Source: Curvibacter sp. PAE-UM
Lineage (GTDB): Bacteria; Pseudomonadota; Gammaproteobacteria; Burkholderiales; Burkholderiaceae_C
NCBI RefSeq assembly: GCF_001432305.1
Contig: NZ_KQ483358.1
Coordinates: 3,002,077-3,066,076 of the forward strand
Length of the DNA stretch: 64,000 bases
Reading direction: 5' to 3'
Both the position numbers and the translations under genes were made by a program. Of the stretch, positions 32,233 through 41,178 are shown in pieces; position 1 is the stretch's first letter; every line of letters begins with the position of its first letter. The notes beneath the pieces are model-generated. The model was not told where the DNA came from. It did no database searches and was given only the letters and a program-made list of their open reading frames with translations.

Positions 32233-33423
32233 TCAATAGACTCCTTGTGCCTTCAGGCGCTTCATTTCATCATCGGCCAGGCCGAGTTCGTGCAGGATCT
32301 CGGCGCTGTGCTCGCCGCGCTTGGGCGCCGCGCGGGCAATGGTGCTCGGCGTGCGCTCCAGCTGCACCGGCTGGCCCACCAGGCGCTGCGCTCCGTGGTG
32401 CGCCGAGACCACCTCCTTGACCATGCCCAGGTGCTGGATCTGCGGCTCCTCGAACACTTCCTGCACATTGTTGATCAGGCCGCAGGCCACGCCGCCTTCG
32501 TTGAAACGTTCGACCCAGTAGGCGCGGTCCTGCCCGGCCAGGCGGCGGTTGATCTCTTCGTTGAGCGTATCGCGGTTCACCGAGCGCCCCATCTTGTCGT
32601 GGTAACGCGCATCCGTCACCCACTCGGGTGCGCCCAGGATGTCGCAGAAACGTTCCCAGATCTTGGAGCCGAAGACGGCGATGTTCATCCAGCCGTCACG
32701 CGCCTTGTAGACGCCCGTGGGGATGCTGGTCGGGTGGTAGTTGCCGGCTTGCGTGGGCACCTCGCCGTCGATCAACACGCGCGCGGTCTGGAAGTCCATC
32801 ATGTAGACCATGGACTCCAGCAGCGAGGTGTGCAGGAACTGGCCCTTGCCAGACGCTTCACGTTCAAGCAGCGCCACCAGGATGCCCTGGGCCGCGAAGA
32901 TGCCGGCGCAAAGATCGGCAATCGGGATGCCCACGCGCATGGGGCCGTCGCCCGGCTTGCCGGTGACCGACATCAGGCCGCTCATGCCCTGGGCGATCTG
33001 GTCGAAACCCGGACGCTGGGCCAGGGGACCCGTCTGGCCGAAGCCCGAGATGCTGGCGTAGACCAGACGCGGGTGATCTTTCGCAAGCGTCTCGTAGTCG
33101 ATGCCCAGGCGGAACTTCACGTCGGGGCGGAAGTTCTCGACCACCACGTCGGCCGTGGCGATCAGGCGCTTGAGCACCGCGATGCCTTCGGCCTCTTTCA
33201 GATTGAGCGTGATGGAGCGCTTGTTGCGGTGGGTGTACTGGTAATCGGAGCCGTCCTGGCCACCCAGGGTGTCGTCACCGCGCATGTGCTCGGGCATCTG
33301 GACCTGGATGACATCGGCGCCCCAGTCGGCGAGTTGGCGGCAGCAGGTCGGGCCGGCACGCACCTGGGTCAGGTCGATCACGCGAAAACGCGCCAGGGCG
33401 GAGGAAGCAGGGGTATGGGGCAT
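32233..33423 (-). CDS. CoA-transferase family III (CaiB/BaiF)
   Basis: 396 residues. Signatures include RVIDLTQVRAGPTCCRQLADWGADVIQVQ, NKRSITLNLKEAEG, VVVENFRPDVKFRLGIDYE, LVYASISGFGQTGP, PGFDQIAQGMSGLMSVTG and VYMMDFQTAR. Class III CoA-transferases move CoA between acids through an Asp-bound intermediate. The start at MPHTPASS is chosen because the residues further upstream overlap the operator region. It is the first gene of the five-gene operon and diverges from the GntR gene. Confidence 0.9.
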   Translation of the reverse strand: MPHTPASSALARFRVIDLTQVRAGPTCCRQLADWGADVIQVQMPEHMRGDDTLGGQDGSDYQYTHRNKRSITLNLKEAEGIAVLKRLIATADVVVENFRPDVKFRLGIDYETLAKDHPRLVYASISGFGQTGPLAQRPGFDQIAQGMSGLMSVTGKPGDGPMRVGIPIADLCAGIFAAQGILVALLEREASGKGQFLHTSLLESMVYMMDFQTARVLIDGEVPTQAGNYHPTSIPTGVYKARDGWMNIAVFGSKIWERFCDILGAPEWVTDARYHDKMGRSVNRDTLNEEINRRLAGQDRAYWVERFNEGGVACGLINNVQEVFEEPQIQHLGMVKEVVSAHHGAQRLVGQPVQLERTPSTIARAAPKRGEHSAEILHELGLADDEMKRLKAQGVY

Positions 33424-33475
33424 GGTGGGCAGGTAGCAGCAAGTCAAACTGGGAGGCAGTGTCCTGCTCATGACC

Positions 33476-33514
33476 AAAAGTGTCAACACTTTTTAATGAA
33501 TAGATGACACTTTT
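33476..33514. promoter_or_regulatory. GntR-type operator cluster in the divergent region
   Basis: AAAAGTGTCAACACTTTT (33476-33493) is a palindrome with 8-base arms. A third arm, TGACACTTTT, at 33505-33514 is the exact complement of AAAAGTGTCA. The palindrome covers a TTGACA-like -35 on the minus strand toward the CoA-transferase gene. Binding by the adjacent GntR protein, repressing the operon and perhaps itself, is inferred. Confidence 0.7.
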
Positions 33515-33593
33515 AATGGTTTTCCCCAATCCATCCCCAACGGCGGGTGCTACCATCCAGCCACCTTCGAAGCCGTATCGCCCGACCTGCCCC

Positions 33594-34259
33594 ATGGACT
33601 CCGTCAAAGAAAAAACCGAGCAAGGTCTCTCACCCGCCATCGCGGAAGAACTCAAGCGCCTCATCTACAGCGGCGAAATCCAGCCCGGCGACCGGCTGAA
33701 CGAGGCGGCCCTGGCCCTGCGCATGGGCACCAGCCGCGGCCCCATCCGTGAAGCCATCCGCATGCTGGCCGGCCTGGGCCTGGTCACGGCCGTGCCCAAC
33801 CGCGGCGTTTTCGTGCGCCAGATCTCGGTGCGCGAGATGCTGGAGATCTACGAACTGCGCGCGCTGATCTTCGGTTTCGCCGCCGAACGCGCCTGCGAAC
33901 ACCTGGACGATGCGCACCGCGCCGAGATGGAGCAATTGCTCGGGCAGATGGACGCTGCCTGCGAGGCCGGCGAAAGCACGGCCTATTACGAACACAACCT
34001 GCGCTTTCACGCGCTGATCCTGCAACTCTCGGGCAACCAGCGTGCCCACCAGGCCTACGACGACCACGTCAAGGAACTGCATCTGTTCCGGCGCCGTTAT
34101 TTCAACGCCCCCGGCAATATGCGCCGCTCCAATGCCGAGCACCGCGCCATCTTCGAAGCCATCGCCAAGGGCGCAGCCAGCCGGGCGCGGACCCTGGCAG
34201 AGCGCCATGTGCTTTCGGGGCGTGACCGGCTGCTGACCCTGCTGGACCGGCCGGCCTGA
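33594..34259 (+). CDS. GntR-family regulator, FadR/FCD subgroup
   Basis: 221 residues. The N-terminal winged helix (about residues 10-75) reads AIAEELKRLIYSGEIQPGDRLNEAALALRMGTSRGPIREAIRMLAGLGLVTAVPNRGVFV. The C-terminal FCD effector domain has the metal-ligand pattern (about residues 85-210): YELRALIFGFAAERA, a His in EHNLRFHALILQLSGN, and a His in NAEHRAIFEAIAKG. This fits a metal-dependent sensor of a small carboxylic acid. It faces the CoA-transferase operon across an operator-rich gap. The start at MDSVKEK gives the normal length; an upstream in-frame ATG lies inside the operator. Confidence 0.92.
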   Translation: MDSVKEKTEQGLSPAIAEELKRLIYSGEIQPGDRLNEAALALRMGTSRGPIREAIRMLAGLGLVTAVPNRGVFVRQISVREMLEIYELRALIFGFAAERACEHLDDAHRAEMEQLLGQMDAACEAGESTAYYEHNLRFHALILQLSGNQRAHQAYDDHVKELHLFRRRYFNAPGNMRRSNAEHRAIFEAIAKGAASRARTLAERHVLSGRDRLLTLLDRPA

Positions 34260-34412
34260 AGTCCGGACGGTCGCGCGGCACCGAGGGAGTCCCGGAGGTC
34301 GCCGATGGAGCCAAGCTTGTGCGCAACCTCAAGCACGCTCGACTCGCTGAACCTGACAAACCCGAACCGGGCGATGCGGGACTGGCGCCCAGCTCGTGTC
34401 GGGCGCTGTACG

Positions 34413-35231
34413 CTATTTGTAGCTTTGAACGCGCTCGACCTGCTTGCCGGCCATGGTGTCGTCGAAACGGGCCAGCAGCACATCGACCGCCTTGGTACCG
34501 ATCTCGACCGCCGAGGGGTGGAATTTCTCGAAGTCCGCACCACTGAAAGCACTGGTGTCGATGACGATGACGGCCTTGGAATCACCCGGTTCGGCTTCCT
34601 TGACGGTCGAGTCCTTCCAGATCACCTCGCCCTTCTGGTTGTAGGCGACGGCGCCGATGGTGGCGGTGGCGCTGTAGCTCTTCTTGCCGAAGCTCAGGCC
34701 ATTGATGTTGAAGCGGCCGCCGCCCGTGGAAATGCCAAAGGTCACCGTGACCCCGATCACGCCGTCTACCCCCAGGTCCTTGGCCAGCTGGGCGTACTTC
34801 TGCGGGTCCGAGTAGAACTTGTAGTTGCCGGCCACGTTCATGTCGGCGGAAATGAAGAGCACCTTCACGGCCCGCTCGTCTTCAGCCAGCGCCCGATAGG
34901 CCCGGTGATTGAGCACCCGAGACTCCGGCACCAGCGTGAACTGGCGCGATTTGCCCAGTGCCGAGATGATCTTGGGCTGCAGCTGGTTGATCAGCGGCTG
35001 GGTGTTGGCACCGGCGACCGCGTCGGCGCTCTTGAATGTGTCGGCCATGGACCGTTCGCCATGGAAGGTCTTGAGCGCGGCGATCGACACCACGGCAAAG
35101 CGCTTCTTGGCGCCAAAGGCCGTCTTGTCGACATCCGGCGCACCGGTGATCGCCATGGGCGAACAGCCCGCCAGCAGCCAGCCCAGCAACGTGGCGATCA
35201 GCAGTTTTCCACCTGTCTTGCCTGTGAACAT
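34413..35231 (-). CDS. Lipoprotein of unknown function
   Basis: 272 residues with a lipoprotein signal: LLIATLLGWLLAGCSPM, with the lipobox LAGC (Cys near residue 23). The mature protein alternates beta strands and helices (FAVVSIAALKTFHGER, LINQLQPKIISALGKSRQFTLVPESRV, YAQLAKDLGVDGVIGVTVTFG, SATATIGAVAYNQKGEVIWKD). The pattern resembles outer-membrane lipoproteins with a CsgG-like nucleotide-free fold, but I cannot assign it firmly. ACAAAGCAAAGGAG precedes the start. It diverges from thyA across 181 bases that contain a perfect 18-base palindrome. Confidence 0.72.
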   Translation of the reverse strand: MFTGKTGGKLLIATLLGWLLAGCSPMAITGAPDVDKTAFGAKKRFAVVSIAALKTFHGERSMADTFKSADAVAGANTQPLINQLQPKIISALGKSRQFTLVPESRVLNHRAYRALAEDERAVKVLFISADMNVAGNYKFYSDPQKYAQLAKDLGVDGVIGVTVTFGISTGGGRFNINGLSFGKKSYSATATIGAVAYNQKGEVIWKDSTVKEAEPGDSKAVIVIDTSAFSGADFEKFHPSAVEIGTKAVDVLLARFDDTMAGKQVERVQSYK

Positions 35232-35355
35232 GTTTTCTCCTTTGCTTTGTTGTAAGTTTGCCGGCGCGGGCGGGAACGGGGGCCGGCCGGAGACGTGCTG
35301 GCCTGGCAACAGTGCCCAGACAGCCACCAGGACCATAGCACCGCTTGCCACCCCA

Positions 35356-35373
35356 TGTAACCGGCCGGTTACA
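35356..35373. promoter_or_regulatory. Perfect 18-base palindrome, candidate operator
   Basis: TGTAACCGGCCGGTTACA lies between the lipoprotein gene and thyA, 40 bases before the thyA start and about 125 bases before the lipoprotein start. The size and symmetry suit a TetR-type dimer. No regulator gene is adjacent. Confidence 0.6.
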
Positions 35374-35412
35374 CCCCGGGAGGGGGTGGCTGACTTGTAG
35401 GAAAATCGCTGC

Positions 35413-36225
35413 ATGAGCACCCGCCCCGTCCGTTCCCAGTACGAAGACTTCATGCGCCACGTGTACACCACGGGCGTACCCAAGACCGACCGCACCGGCA
35501 CCGGCACACGTAGCGTGTTCGGCCACCAGATGCGCTTCGACCTCAAGGAAGGTTTCCCGCTGGTCACTACCAAGAAGGTGCACCTGCGCTCCATCATCCA
35601 GGAGTTGCTGTGGTTCCTCACGGGCTCGAGCAACAACAACTGGCTAAAGGAACGCGGTGTCTCGATCTGGGACGAATGGGCCCGGCCTGACGGCGACCTG
35701 GGCCCCGTCTACGGCGTGCAGTGGCGCAGTTGGCCCACACCCGACGGCGGCCACATCGACCAGATTGCCGAGGTCATCAAGACGCTCAAGAGCAACCCCG
35801 ATTCGCGCCGCATCATCGTGAGTGCCTGGAACGTGGCCGAACTCAGCAAGATGGCACTCATGCCCTGCCACGCCTTTTTCCAGTTCTACGTGGCCGAGGG
35901 CAAGCTGAGCTGCCAGCTCTACCAGCGCAGCGCCGACATCTTCCTGGGCGTGCCCTTCAACATCGCCAGCTACGCGCTGCTCACACACATGCTGGCGCAG
36001 CAGTGCGATCTGGACGTGGGCGACTTCATCTGGACCGGCGGCGACTGCCACATCTACAGCAACCACCACGAGCAGGTGGAGTTGCAGCTGGGCCGCGCGC
36101 CCTACCCCTACCCCACGCTGAACATCAAGCGCCGGCCGGATTCGATCTTCGATTACCAGTTCGAGGACTTCGAGGTGCTGGACTACCAGTGTCACCCCGC
36201 CATCAAGGCACCGGTGGCCGTGTGA
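35413..36225 (+). CDS. thyA: Thymidylate synthase
   Basis: 270 residues. It makes dTMP from dUMP using methylene-tetrahydrofolate. All landmarks are present: [18 protein letters not shown] (phosphate-binding Arg), [22 protein letters not shown], the nucleophile in [12 protein letters not shown] (Cys near residue 154), [23 protein letters not shown] and [17 protein letters not shown]. Its stop overlaps the start of the EamA gene (GTGA), and folA follows that one, so dTMP synthesis and dihydrofolate recycling share a message. Confidence 0.97.
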   Translation: MSTRPVRSQYEDFMRHVYTTGVPKTDRTGTGTRSVFGHQMRFDLKEGFPLVTTKKVHLRSIIQELLWFLTGSSNNNWLKERGVSIWDEWARPDGDLGPVYGVQWRSWPTPDGGHIDQIAEVIKTLKSNPDSRRIIVSAWNVAELSKMALMPCHAFFQFYVAEGKLSCQLYQRSADIFLGVPFNIASYALLTHMLAQQCDLDVGDFIWTGGDCHIYSNHHEQVELQLGRAPYPYPTLNIKRRPDSIFDYQFEDFEVLDYQCHPAIKAPVAV

Positions 36226-37109
36226 TCACCCGTAAACAGCTCATCACCTTGATCGTCCTCACGCTGATGTGGGGCATCAACTGGCCGATGATGAAGTTCT
36301 CGCTGCGCGAGCTCTCGCCCATGTACTTCCGCGCGCTCACCATGACGGTCGGCGCGATTTTTCTCTACACCTGGTACCGGGCCCAGGGCCTGCGCATGCT
36401 GCCGCGCGGCGCCGAGTGGCGTTCCGTGCTCGCCATCGGCGCGCCCAATATGCTGGGCTGGCACACGATGTCCATCCTGGGCGTGAAGGAGCTGGCCTCG
36501 GGGCGCGCCGCCATCCTGGGGTTCACCATGCCGATCTGGACCGTGCTGATCAGCGTGCTCTTCCTGGGCGAGAAACTCACGCGCCGTGTGGCCGTCGCCG
36601 CGGTAGCCGTGGCCATCGCCATCGCCCTGCTGACCTCCAGCGAGTTCACGGCGCTCAGCGGCCGGCCCCTGGGCATCGTCTGGATGGAGATTGCCGCCGT
36701 CTGCTGGGCCATCGGCACGCTGCTGATGCGACGCGCCACCCTGACCCTGCCGGTGGAGACGCTCACGATCTGGACCATGATCCTGGCCAGCGCCTGCCTC
36801 TGGCTCATCGCCCTGGCCAGCGAGCCCTGGCCGAGCTGGCAATTCACCGGCCCCATGTGGGCCAGCCTGGCCTACGGCGCCTTCATCAACTACGGTTTTG
36901 CCCAGACCTTGTGGGCCGGCCTGGCGCGGCACCTGCCGCCATCCACCAGCGCCATGAGCATCATGGCCATCCCGCTGATCGGCGCCCTGAGCGCCACCGT
37001 CATCGTCGGTGAATGGCCTCATTGGCAGGATTACGTGGCCATCGTCTTCGTGATGCTGGCCATTGCCGCCGTGCTGCTGCCGCCGCGTTCCCGGAAAATA
37101 CCCGCATGA
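36222..37109 (+). CDS. EamA-family (DMT) transporter
   Basis: 295 residues with ten hydrophobic helices in two EamA repeats ([20 protein letters not shown] ... ALLTSSEF; then [20 protein letters not shown] ... [13 protein letters not shown]). It starts at GTG overlapping the thyA stop by four bases, and its stop overlaps folA (ATGA). DMT carriers export or import small metabolites. Its place inside a thyA-folA message raises the idea of a folate- or pyrimidine-related substrate, which is inference only. Confidence 0.87.
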   Translation: MITRKQLITLIVLTLMWGINWPMMKFSLRELSPMYFRALTMTVGAIFLYTWYRAQGLRMLPRGAEWRSVLAIGAPNMLGWHTMSILGVKELASGRAAILGFTMPIWTVLISVLFLGEKLTRRVAVAAVAVAIAIALLTSSEFTALSGRPLGIVWMEIAAVCWAIGTLLMRRATLTLPVETLTIWTMILASACLWLIALASEPWPSWQFTGPMWASLAYGAFINYGFAQTLWAGLARHLPPSTSAMSIMAIPLIGALSATVIVGEWPHWQDYVAIVFVMLAIAAVLLPPRSRKIPA

Positions 37110-37600
37110 AACTGCACCTCATCTTCGCCCGCGCCGCCAATGGCACCATCGGCAAGGACGGCGTGATGCCGTGGCACCTGCCCGAGGACCTGGCCCACTT
37201 CAAGCGCACCACCCTGGGCTGCCCCGTCATCATGGGCCGCAAGACCTGGGAATCGATCCCGGCGCGCTTTCGCCCCCTGCCCGGCCGCAGCAATGTGGTG
37301 GTAACGCGCCAGCCAGGCTGGTCGGCCGAGGGAGCGCGTGTAGCGCACTCGCTGCCCGAGGCCCTGGCCCAGTGCGGCGAGGTGACCGACGCCTGGATCA
37401 TCGGCGGGGCCGAGATCTACAAGCAGGCCCTGCCCCTGGCCAGCAGCGCCGTGGTGACGGAGATCGACGCCACGTTCGACGGGGATGCTTTTGCGCCACA
37501 ATTCGGACCCGAGTGGAAGGAAACGCAGCGCGAACGCCATGTTTCCTCCACCGGCCTGAATTTCAGTTTTGTCACTTACACGAATACACGAGGAGTCTGA
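37106..37600 (+). CDS. folA: Dihydrofolate reductase
   Basis: 164 residues, standard for bacterial DHFR. It reduces dihydrofolate with NADPH, restoring the folate used by ThyA. Seen are LIFARAANGTIGKDGVMPWHLPEDLAHFK (substrate Asp position is Glu-Asp in HLPEDL), the NADPH motif MGRKTWESIPARFRPLPGR and WIIGGAEIYKQALPLA. The ATG at MKLHLIF overlaps the stop of the EamA gene and fits the family start. DUF4337 follows after one base. Confidence 0.95.
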   Translation: MKLHLIFARAANGTIGKDGVMPWHLPEDLAHFKRTTLGCPVIMGRKTWESIPARFRPLPGRSNVVVTRQPGWSAEGARVAHSLPEALAQCGEVTDAWIIGGAEIYKQALPLASSAVVTEIDATFDGDAFAPQFGPEWKETQRERHVSSTGLNFSFVTYTNTRGV

Positions 37601-37601
37601 T

Positions 37602-38195
37602 ATGTCCGGAGGCGGTTTTCACGTGCACGGCCCGCACGACCACGAACTCGAACACGCGCAACAGGGCGGCGGCCACGGCGACCATGGCGGCGGCATGACC
37701 AACCAGATCGCCATGTTCACGGCCATCATCGCCACGGTGGGCGCCATCTTCGCCTACATGGGCGGCGCCACCCAGGCCAATGCCGGCCTGTACAAGAACA
37801 ACGCGGCGATCAAGAAGACCGAAGCTTCCAACCAGTGGAACTACTTCCAGTCCAAGAGCACCAAGCAGTCCCTGGCCGAGGTCTCGCGCGACCTGACCCC
37901 CAAGGAAAGCGAAAAAGCCAAGTACCAGGCCAAGATCGACCGCTACGAGAAGGAAAAGGGTGAGATCAAGGTCGATGCCGAGAAGCTCGAAGCCGACGCC
38001 ACCGCCTGGGACAAGAAGAGCGATGAGCAGATGCACCTGCACCATCGCTGGGCCCAGGCCACCACGGTGCTGCAGGTCTGTATCGCGCTGGCCGCCATCG
38101 CCCTGCTGACGCGCAAGAAGTGGCTCGAGTACGCCATGTTTGCCGCTGGGGCGCTAGGCCTGGTCGTGGGCGGGCTGGCGGTGCTGCACATCTGA
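37602..38195 (+). CDS. DUF4337 membrane protein
   Basis: 197 residues. A His/Gly-rich N-terminus (FHVHGPHDHELEHAQQGGGHGDHGGG) may bind metal. One helix (IAMFTAIIATVGAIFAYMGG), a long charged coiled-coil region (LTPKESEKAKYQAKIDRYEKEKGEIK) and two C-terminal helices follow. The layout and the N-Q-W-N-Y-F/Y-Q-x-K-S/G-x-K segment (SNQWNYFQSKSTKQSL) are those of DUF4337. Function is unknown. GAGGAG sits before the ATG. Confidence 0.87.
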   Translation: MSGGGFHVHGPHDHELEHAQQGGGHGDHGGGMTNQIAMFTAIIATVGAIFAYMGGATQANAGLYKNNAAIKKTEASNQWNYFQSKSTKQSLAEVSRDLTPKESEKAKYQAKIDRYEKEKGEIKVDAEKLEADATAWDKKSDEQMHLHHRWAQATTVLQVCIALAAIALLTRKKWLEYAMFAAGALGLVVGGLAVLHI

Positions 38196-38208
38196 TCGCA
38201 AGCCGTCG

Positions 38209-38979
38209 ATGAGACTTGCCACCTGGAATGTCAATTCGCTCAACGTGCGGCTGCCGCAGGTGCTGGACTGGCTGACGGTCAACCCCGTCGACGTTCTGGC
38301 GCTCCAGGAGCTCAAGCTGACCGACGACAAGTTTCCCTTTGACGCTTTCACGGCGGCGGGCTATCAGGCCGAGAGTTTTGGCCAGAAGACTTACAACGGC
38401 GTGGCCCTGCTCACACGCACCCCGATGACAGCCGTGGTGCGCAACATCCCGGGCTTCGAGGACGAGATGGCGCGCGTGATCAGCGCCACGGTGAACGGCG
38501 TGCGTGTCATCGGCGCCTATTTTCCCAATGGCCAGGAGCCAGGTTCGGACAAGTTCGCCTACAAGATGCGCTGGCTCACGGCCCTGCACGACTGGCTGCG
38601 TTCCGAACTGGCCGCGTTTCCGAAACTGGTGCTCATGGGCGACTACAACATCACCTTCGACGACGCCGACGTCTGGGACCCGGTGGGCCTGAAGGACACC
38701 ATCCACTGCACGTTGGAGGAACGTACGCATCTGCGCGCGCTGATCGACCTGGGTCTGACGGATTCGGTGCGTCTGTTCCCGCAGCCCGAGAAGAACTACT
38801 CCTGGTGGGACTACCGCCACATGGCCTTCCGCCGCAAGCAGGGCCTGCGCATCGATCACATCCTGATCAGCGAGGCGCTCAAGCCCCTGGCCACGGCCTG
38901 CGCCGTGGACCCCGCGCCGCGCAAGAACGAACGCCCCAGCGACCACGCCCCGGTGGTGTTGGAACTACAGGGACTGTGA
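38209..38979 (+). CDS. Exodeoxyribonuclease III family
   Basis: 256 residues of the AP-endonuclease/exonuclease III fold. Seen are MRLATWNVNSLNVRLPQVLDWL (metal Asn), VDVLALQELKLTDDKFP (catalytic Glu), GAYFPNGQEP, LVLMGDYNITFDDADVWDP (Asp and Asn), YSWWDYR and LRIDHILIS with SDHAPVVLEL (catalytic His). It is a 3'-5' exonuclease and abasic-site endonuclease in base-excision repair. The alkyltransferase gene follows 20 bases downstream, forming a small repair pair. xthA is likely but paralogues exist in these genomes. Confidence 0.93.
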   Translation: MRLATWNVNSLNVRLPQVLDWLTVNPVDVLALQELKLTDDKFPFDAFTAAGYQAESFGQKTYNGVALLTRTPMTAVVRNIPGFEDEMARVISATVNGVRVIGAYFPNGQEPGSDKFAYKMRWLTALHDWLRSELAAFPKLVLMGDYNITFDDADVWDPVGLKDTIHCTLEERTHLRALIDLGLTDSVRLFPQPEKNYSWWDYRHMAFRRKQGLRIDHILISEALKPLATACAVDPAPRKNERPSDHAPVVLELQGL

Positions 38980-38998
38980 AGCCGGCCGGGCGTACCGC

Positions 38999-39547
38999 AT
39001 GTCCACGCTGGCCTACGCCCTCTTCCCCACTCCGCTGGGTCATTGCGGCGTCGCCTGGAACGAGCGTGCACTGACCTGTGTCAACCTGCCTGAGCAGGAC
39101 GAGGCCGCTACACGTGCGCGCATGGCGCGTCGCTTCCCGGATTGCGATGAGGGTAGACCACCGCCTTTTGTGCAGGACGCCATCGCCGCCGTCACGGCCC
39201 TGCTCGAAGGCCATCCCGGCGAACCACGCGACCTCACGCACCTGCCGCTGGACATGGCCGGCGTGCCGCCCTTTCACCAGCGCGTCTACGAACTCGCACG
39301 ACGCATCCCGCCGGGTGAGACCCTGACCTATGGTGAAGTGGCGCAGCGCCTGGGCGAACCGGGCGCGGCCCGCGCCGTAGGCCAGGCCCTGGGGGCCAAC
39401 CCCTTTGCCCCCGTGGTGCCCTGCCACCGCGTGCTGGGCGCCCAGACGGGCACGGGTGGCTTCTCGGCCCATGGCGGGCTGTTGACCAAGCTGAAGATGC
39501 TGGAGATCGAGGGCGCCCGCTTCGGCGGCCCCGGGCTCTTCGACTGA
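38999..39547 (+). CDS. Methylated-DNA-protein cysteine methyltransferase (Ogt type)
   Basis: 182 residues. The helix-turn-helix segment (FHQRVYELARRIPPGETLTYGEVAQRLGEPGAARAVGQALGANP) and the acceptor site VVPCHRVLG (Cys near residue 141) are exact for O6-alkylguanine-DNA alkyltransferases. The protein repairs O6-methylguanine by a suicidal transfer to the Cys. It lacks the Ada N-terminal zinc domain. It lies directly after the exonuclease III gene. Confidence 0.93.
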   Translation: MSTLAYALFPTPLGHCGVAWNERALTCVNLPEQDEAATRARMARRFPDCDEGRPPPFVQDAIAAVTALLEGHPGEPRDLTHLPLDMAGVPPFHQRVYELARRIPPGETLTYGEVAQRLGEPGAARAVGQALGANPFAPVVPCHRVLGAQTGTGGFSAHGGLLTKLKMLEIEGARFGGPGLFD

Positions 39548-39589
39548 GACCCAGCAGACAGCCCCGTGGTATTTATCGAGGGACGCCGT

Positions 39590-39672
39590 GGAACGGGCTT
39601 TGCCCGGCCACTGGCGTCGTCCCCCTTCGCGCAGCAGAAGGGGGAAGCGGCGCAGCCGCTCAGGGGGTTGGT
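39590..39672. repeat. Intergenic GC-rich repeat of Comamonadaceae type
   Basis: CGTCGTCCCCCTTCGCGCAGCAGAAGGGGGAAGCGGCGCAGCCGCTCAGGGGGTTGG-like sequence with two hairpins: CCCCCTTC ... GAAGGGGG and GCGGC-GCA-GCCGC. It lies between the convergent ogt and ntrC genes and could act as a bidirectional terminator. I know similar elements from intergenic regions of this family. Confidence 0.55.
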
Positions 39673-39674
39673 CC

Positions 39675-41147
39675 CTATTCCTCCAGCCCCAACTCCTGGA
39701 TCTTGCGGGTGATGGTGTTGCGGCCGATGCCCAGCTTGTGGGCAGCCTCGATGCGCCGGCCACGCGTGTTGTCCAGCGCCGTCAGGATGAGCTTGCGCTC
39801 GAAACGCTTCGTCAGTTCATCCCAGACATCCAGGCGCCCGCTGAGCAGCAGGGTCATGGCCTCGGCCTGCAGGCCGCTCTCCCAGTCGCCGGAAGAGGGC
39901 ATGCCTGCTGCCGGCGAGGCCAGGGCCACGGGCTCCGGCGCACCTGTTGCCGCAGCAGATGGTGCGGCAACGGCAACGGCCTCACCAGGCCCCTGGCTGA
40001 TCTCCGGGGGCAAGTCCTTGGGCTCGATCACCTGGGCCGGTGCCATGACGGTCAGCCAATGGCAGATGTTCTCCAGCTGGCGCACGTTGCCGGGGAAGCC
40101 GAAGCGCCCCAGCCGCTCCAGCGCCGCATCCGCAATGCGCTTGGGTTCGACGCCAAGCTGGCGCGCGCTCTGTTGCAGGAAATGGCGCGTGAGCATGGGC
40201 ACGTCTTCGCGCCGCTCGCGCAGTGCCGGCAGGCGCAGGCGAATGACGTTGAGGCGGTGGAACAGGTCTTCGCGAAACACGCCTTCCTTGACGCGCTGCT
40301 CCAGGTCCTGGTGCGTCGCGGCGATCACACGCACATTGGCCTTGACCGCGCTGTGGCCACCGACACGGTAGAAGTGCCCGTCCGACAGCACGCGCAGCAA
40401 CCGCGTCTGCAAATCAAAAGGCATGTCGCCGATCTCGTCGAGGAAGAGCGTGCCGCCATCGGCCTGCTCGAAACGGCCACGGCGCATGGTCTGGGCGCCC
40501 GTGAAGGCACCGCGTTCATGGCCGAACAATTCGCTCTCCAGCAGGTCCTTGGGGATCGCCGCCGTGTTGATGGCCACGAAGGGTCCGTTGGCCCGCGGTG
40601 AGTGCTTGTGCAGGGCACGCGCCACCAGCTCCTTGCCCGAACCCGATTCACCGGTGATCAGCACGGTGACATTGCTCTGCGAGAGTCGCCCGATGGCGCG
40701 GAACACGTCCTGCATGGCCGGGGCCTGACCCAGCATCTCGGGGGCTTCGTCGATGGTCTCCTGCGCCACCTCTTCGCGCTGGCTTTCCTCGACGGCGCGG
40801 CGGATCAGCTCGACCGCCTTGGGCAGGTCGAACGGCTTGGGCAGGTATTCGAAGGCCCCTCCCTGGAAGGCCGAAACGGCGCTGTCCAGATCTGAGAAGG
40901 CCGTCATGATGATCACGGGCAGGCCCGGATGGCGGGCCTTGACCTTCTCCAGCAGTTCCAGGCCGGAGCCGCCCGGCATGCGGATGTCGCTCACCAGCAC
41001 CTGCGGGCCTTCGCCCTCCTCGTCCAGGGCGGCGAGCACCTCACGCGGGTTGGTGAAGCTGCGGGTGGGCATCTGCTCGCGTTGCAGCGCCTTCTCCAGA
41101 ACGAAGCGTATGGACTGGTCATCGTCGGCGATCCAAATCGGCTTCAT
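39675..41147 (-). CDS. ntrC: Nitrogen regulator NtrC (NR(I)), sigma-54 activator
   Basis: 490 residues with the full three-part NtrC layout. The receiver domain (about 1-120) has the phospho-acceptor Asp in VSDIRMPGGSG. The AAA+ domain (about 145-380) has Walker A GESGSGKELVARALH, the sigma-54-contacting GAFTGA loop (RGAFTGAQTM) and LFLDEIGDMP. The C-terminal Fis-type helix-turn-helix is RRIEAAHKLGIGRNTITRKIQELGL. When phosphorylated by NtrB it activates glnA and other nitrogen genes. It starts 31 bases after the ntrB stop. Its probable target sites precede glnA 4 kb away. Confidence 0.96.
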   Translation of the reverse strand: MKPIWIADDDQSIRFVLEKALQREQMPTRSFTNPREVLAALDEEGEGPQVLVSDIRMPGGSGLELLEKVKARHPGLPVIIMTAFSDLDSAVSAFQGGAFEYLPKPFDLPKAVELIRRAVEESQREEVAQETIDEAPEMLGQAPAMQDVFRAIGRLSQSNVTVLITGESGSGKELVARALHKHSPRANGPFVAINTAAIPKDLLESELFGHERGAFTGAQTMRRGRFEQADGGTLFLDEIGDMPFDLQTRLLRVLSDGHFYRVGGHSAVKANVRVIAATHQDLEQRVKEGVFREDLFHRLNVIRLRLPALRERREDVPMLTRHFLQQSARQLGVEPKRIADAALERLGRFGFPGNVRQLENICHWLTVMAPAQVIEPKDLPPEISQGPGEAVAVAAPSAAATGAPEPVALASPAAGMPSSGDWESGLQAEAMTLLLSGRLDVWDELTKRFERKLILTALDNTRGRRIEAAHKLGIGRNTITRKIQELGLEE

Positions 41148-41178
41148 GTCGGCTACACCCTTAGGTCATGCTGCCTTT

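Noticed and set aside
34413..35639. 408-codon version of the lipoprotein gene
   Set aside because: The extra N-terminal part is antisense to thyA; the lipobox start at 35231 explains the gene.
35721..37109. Longer frame before the EamA gene
   Set aside because: Its first 167 codons overlap thyA in another frame; the GTG at 36222 gives a standard ten-helix carrier.
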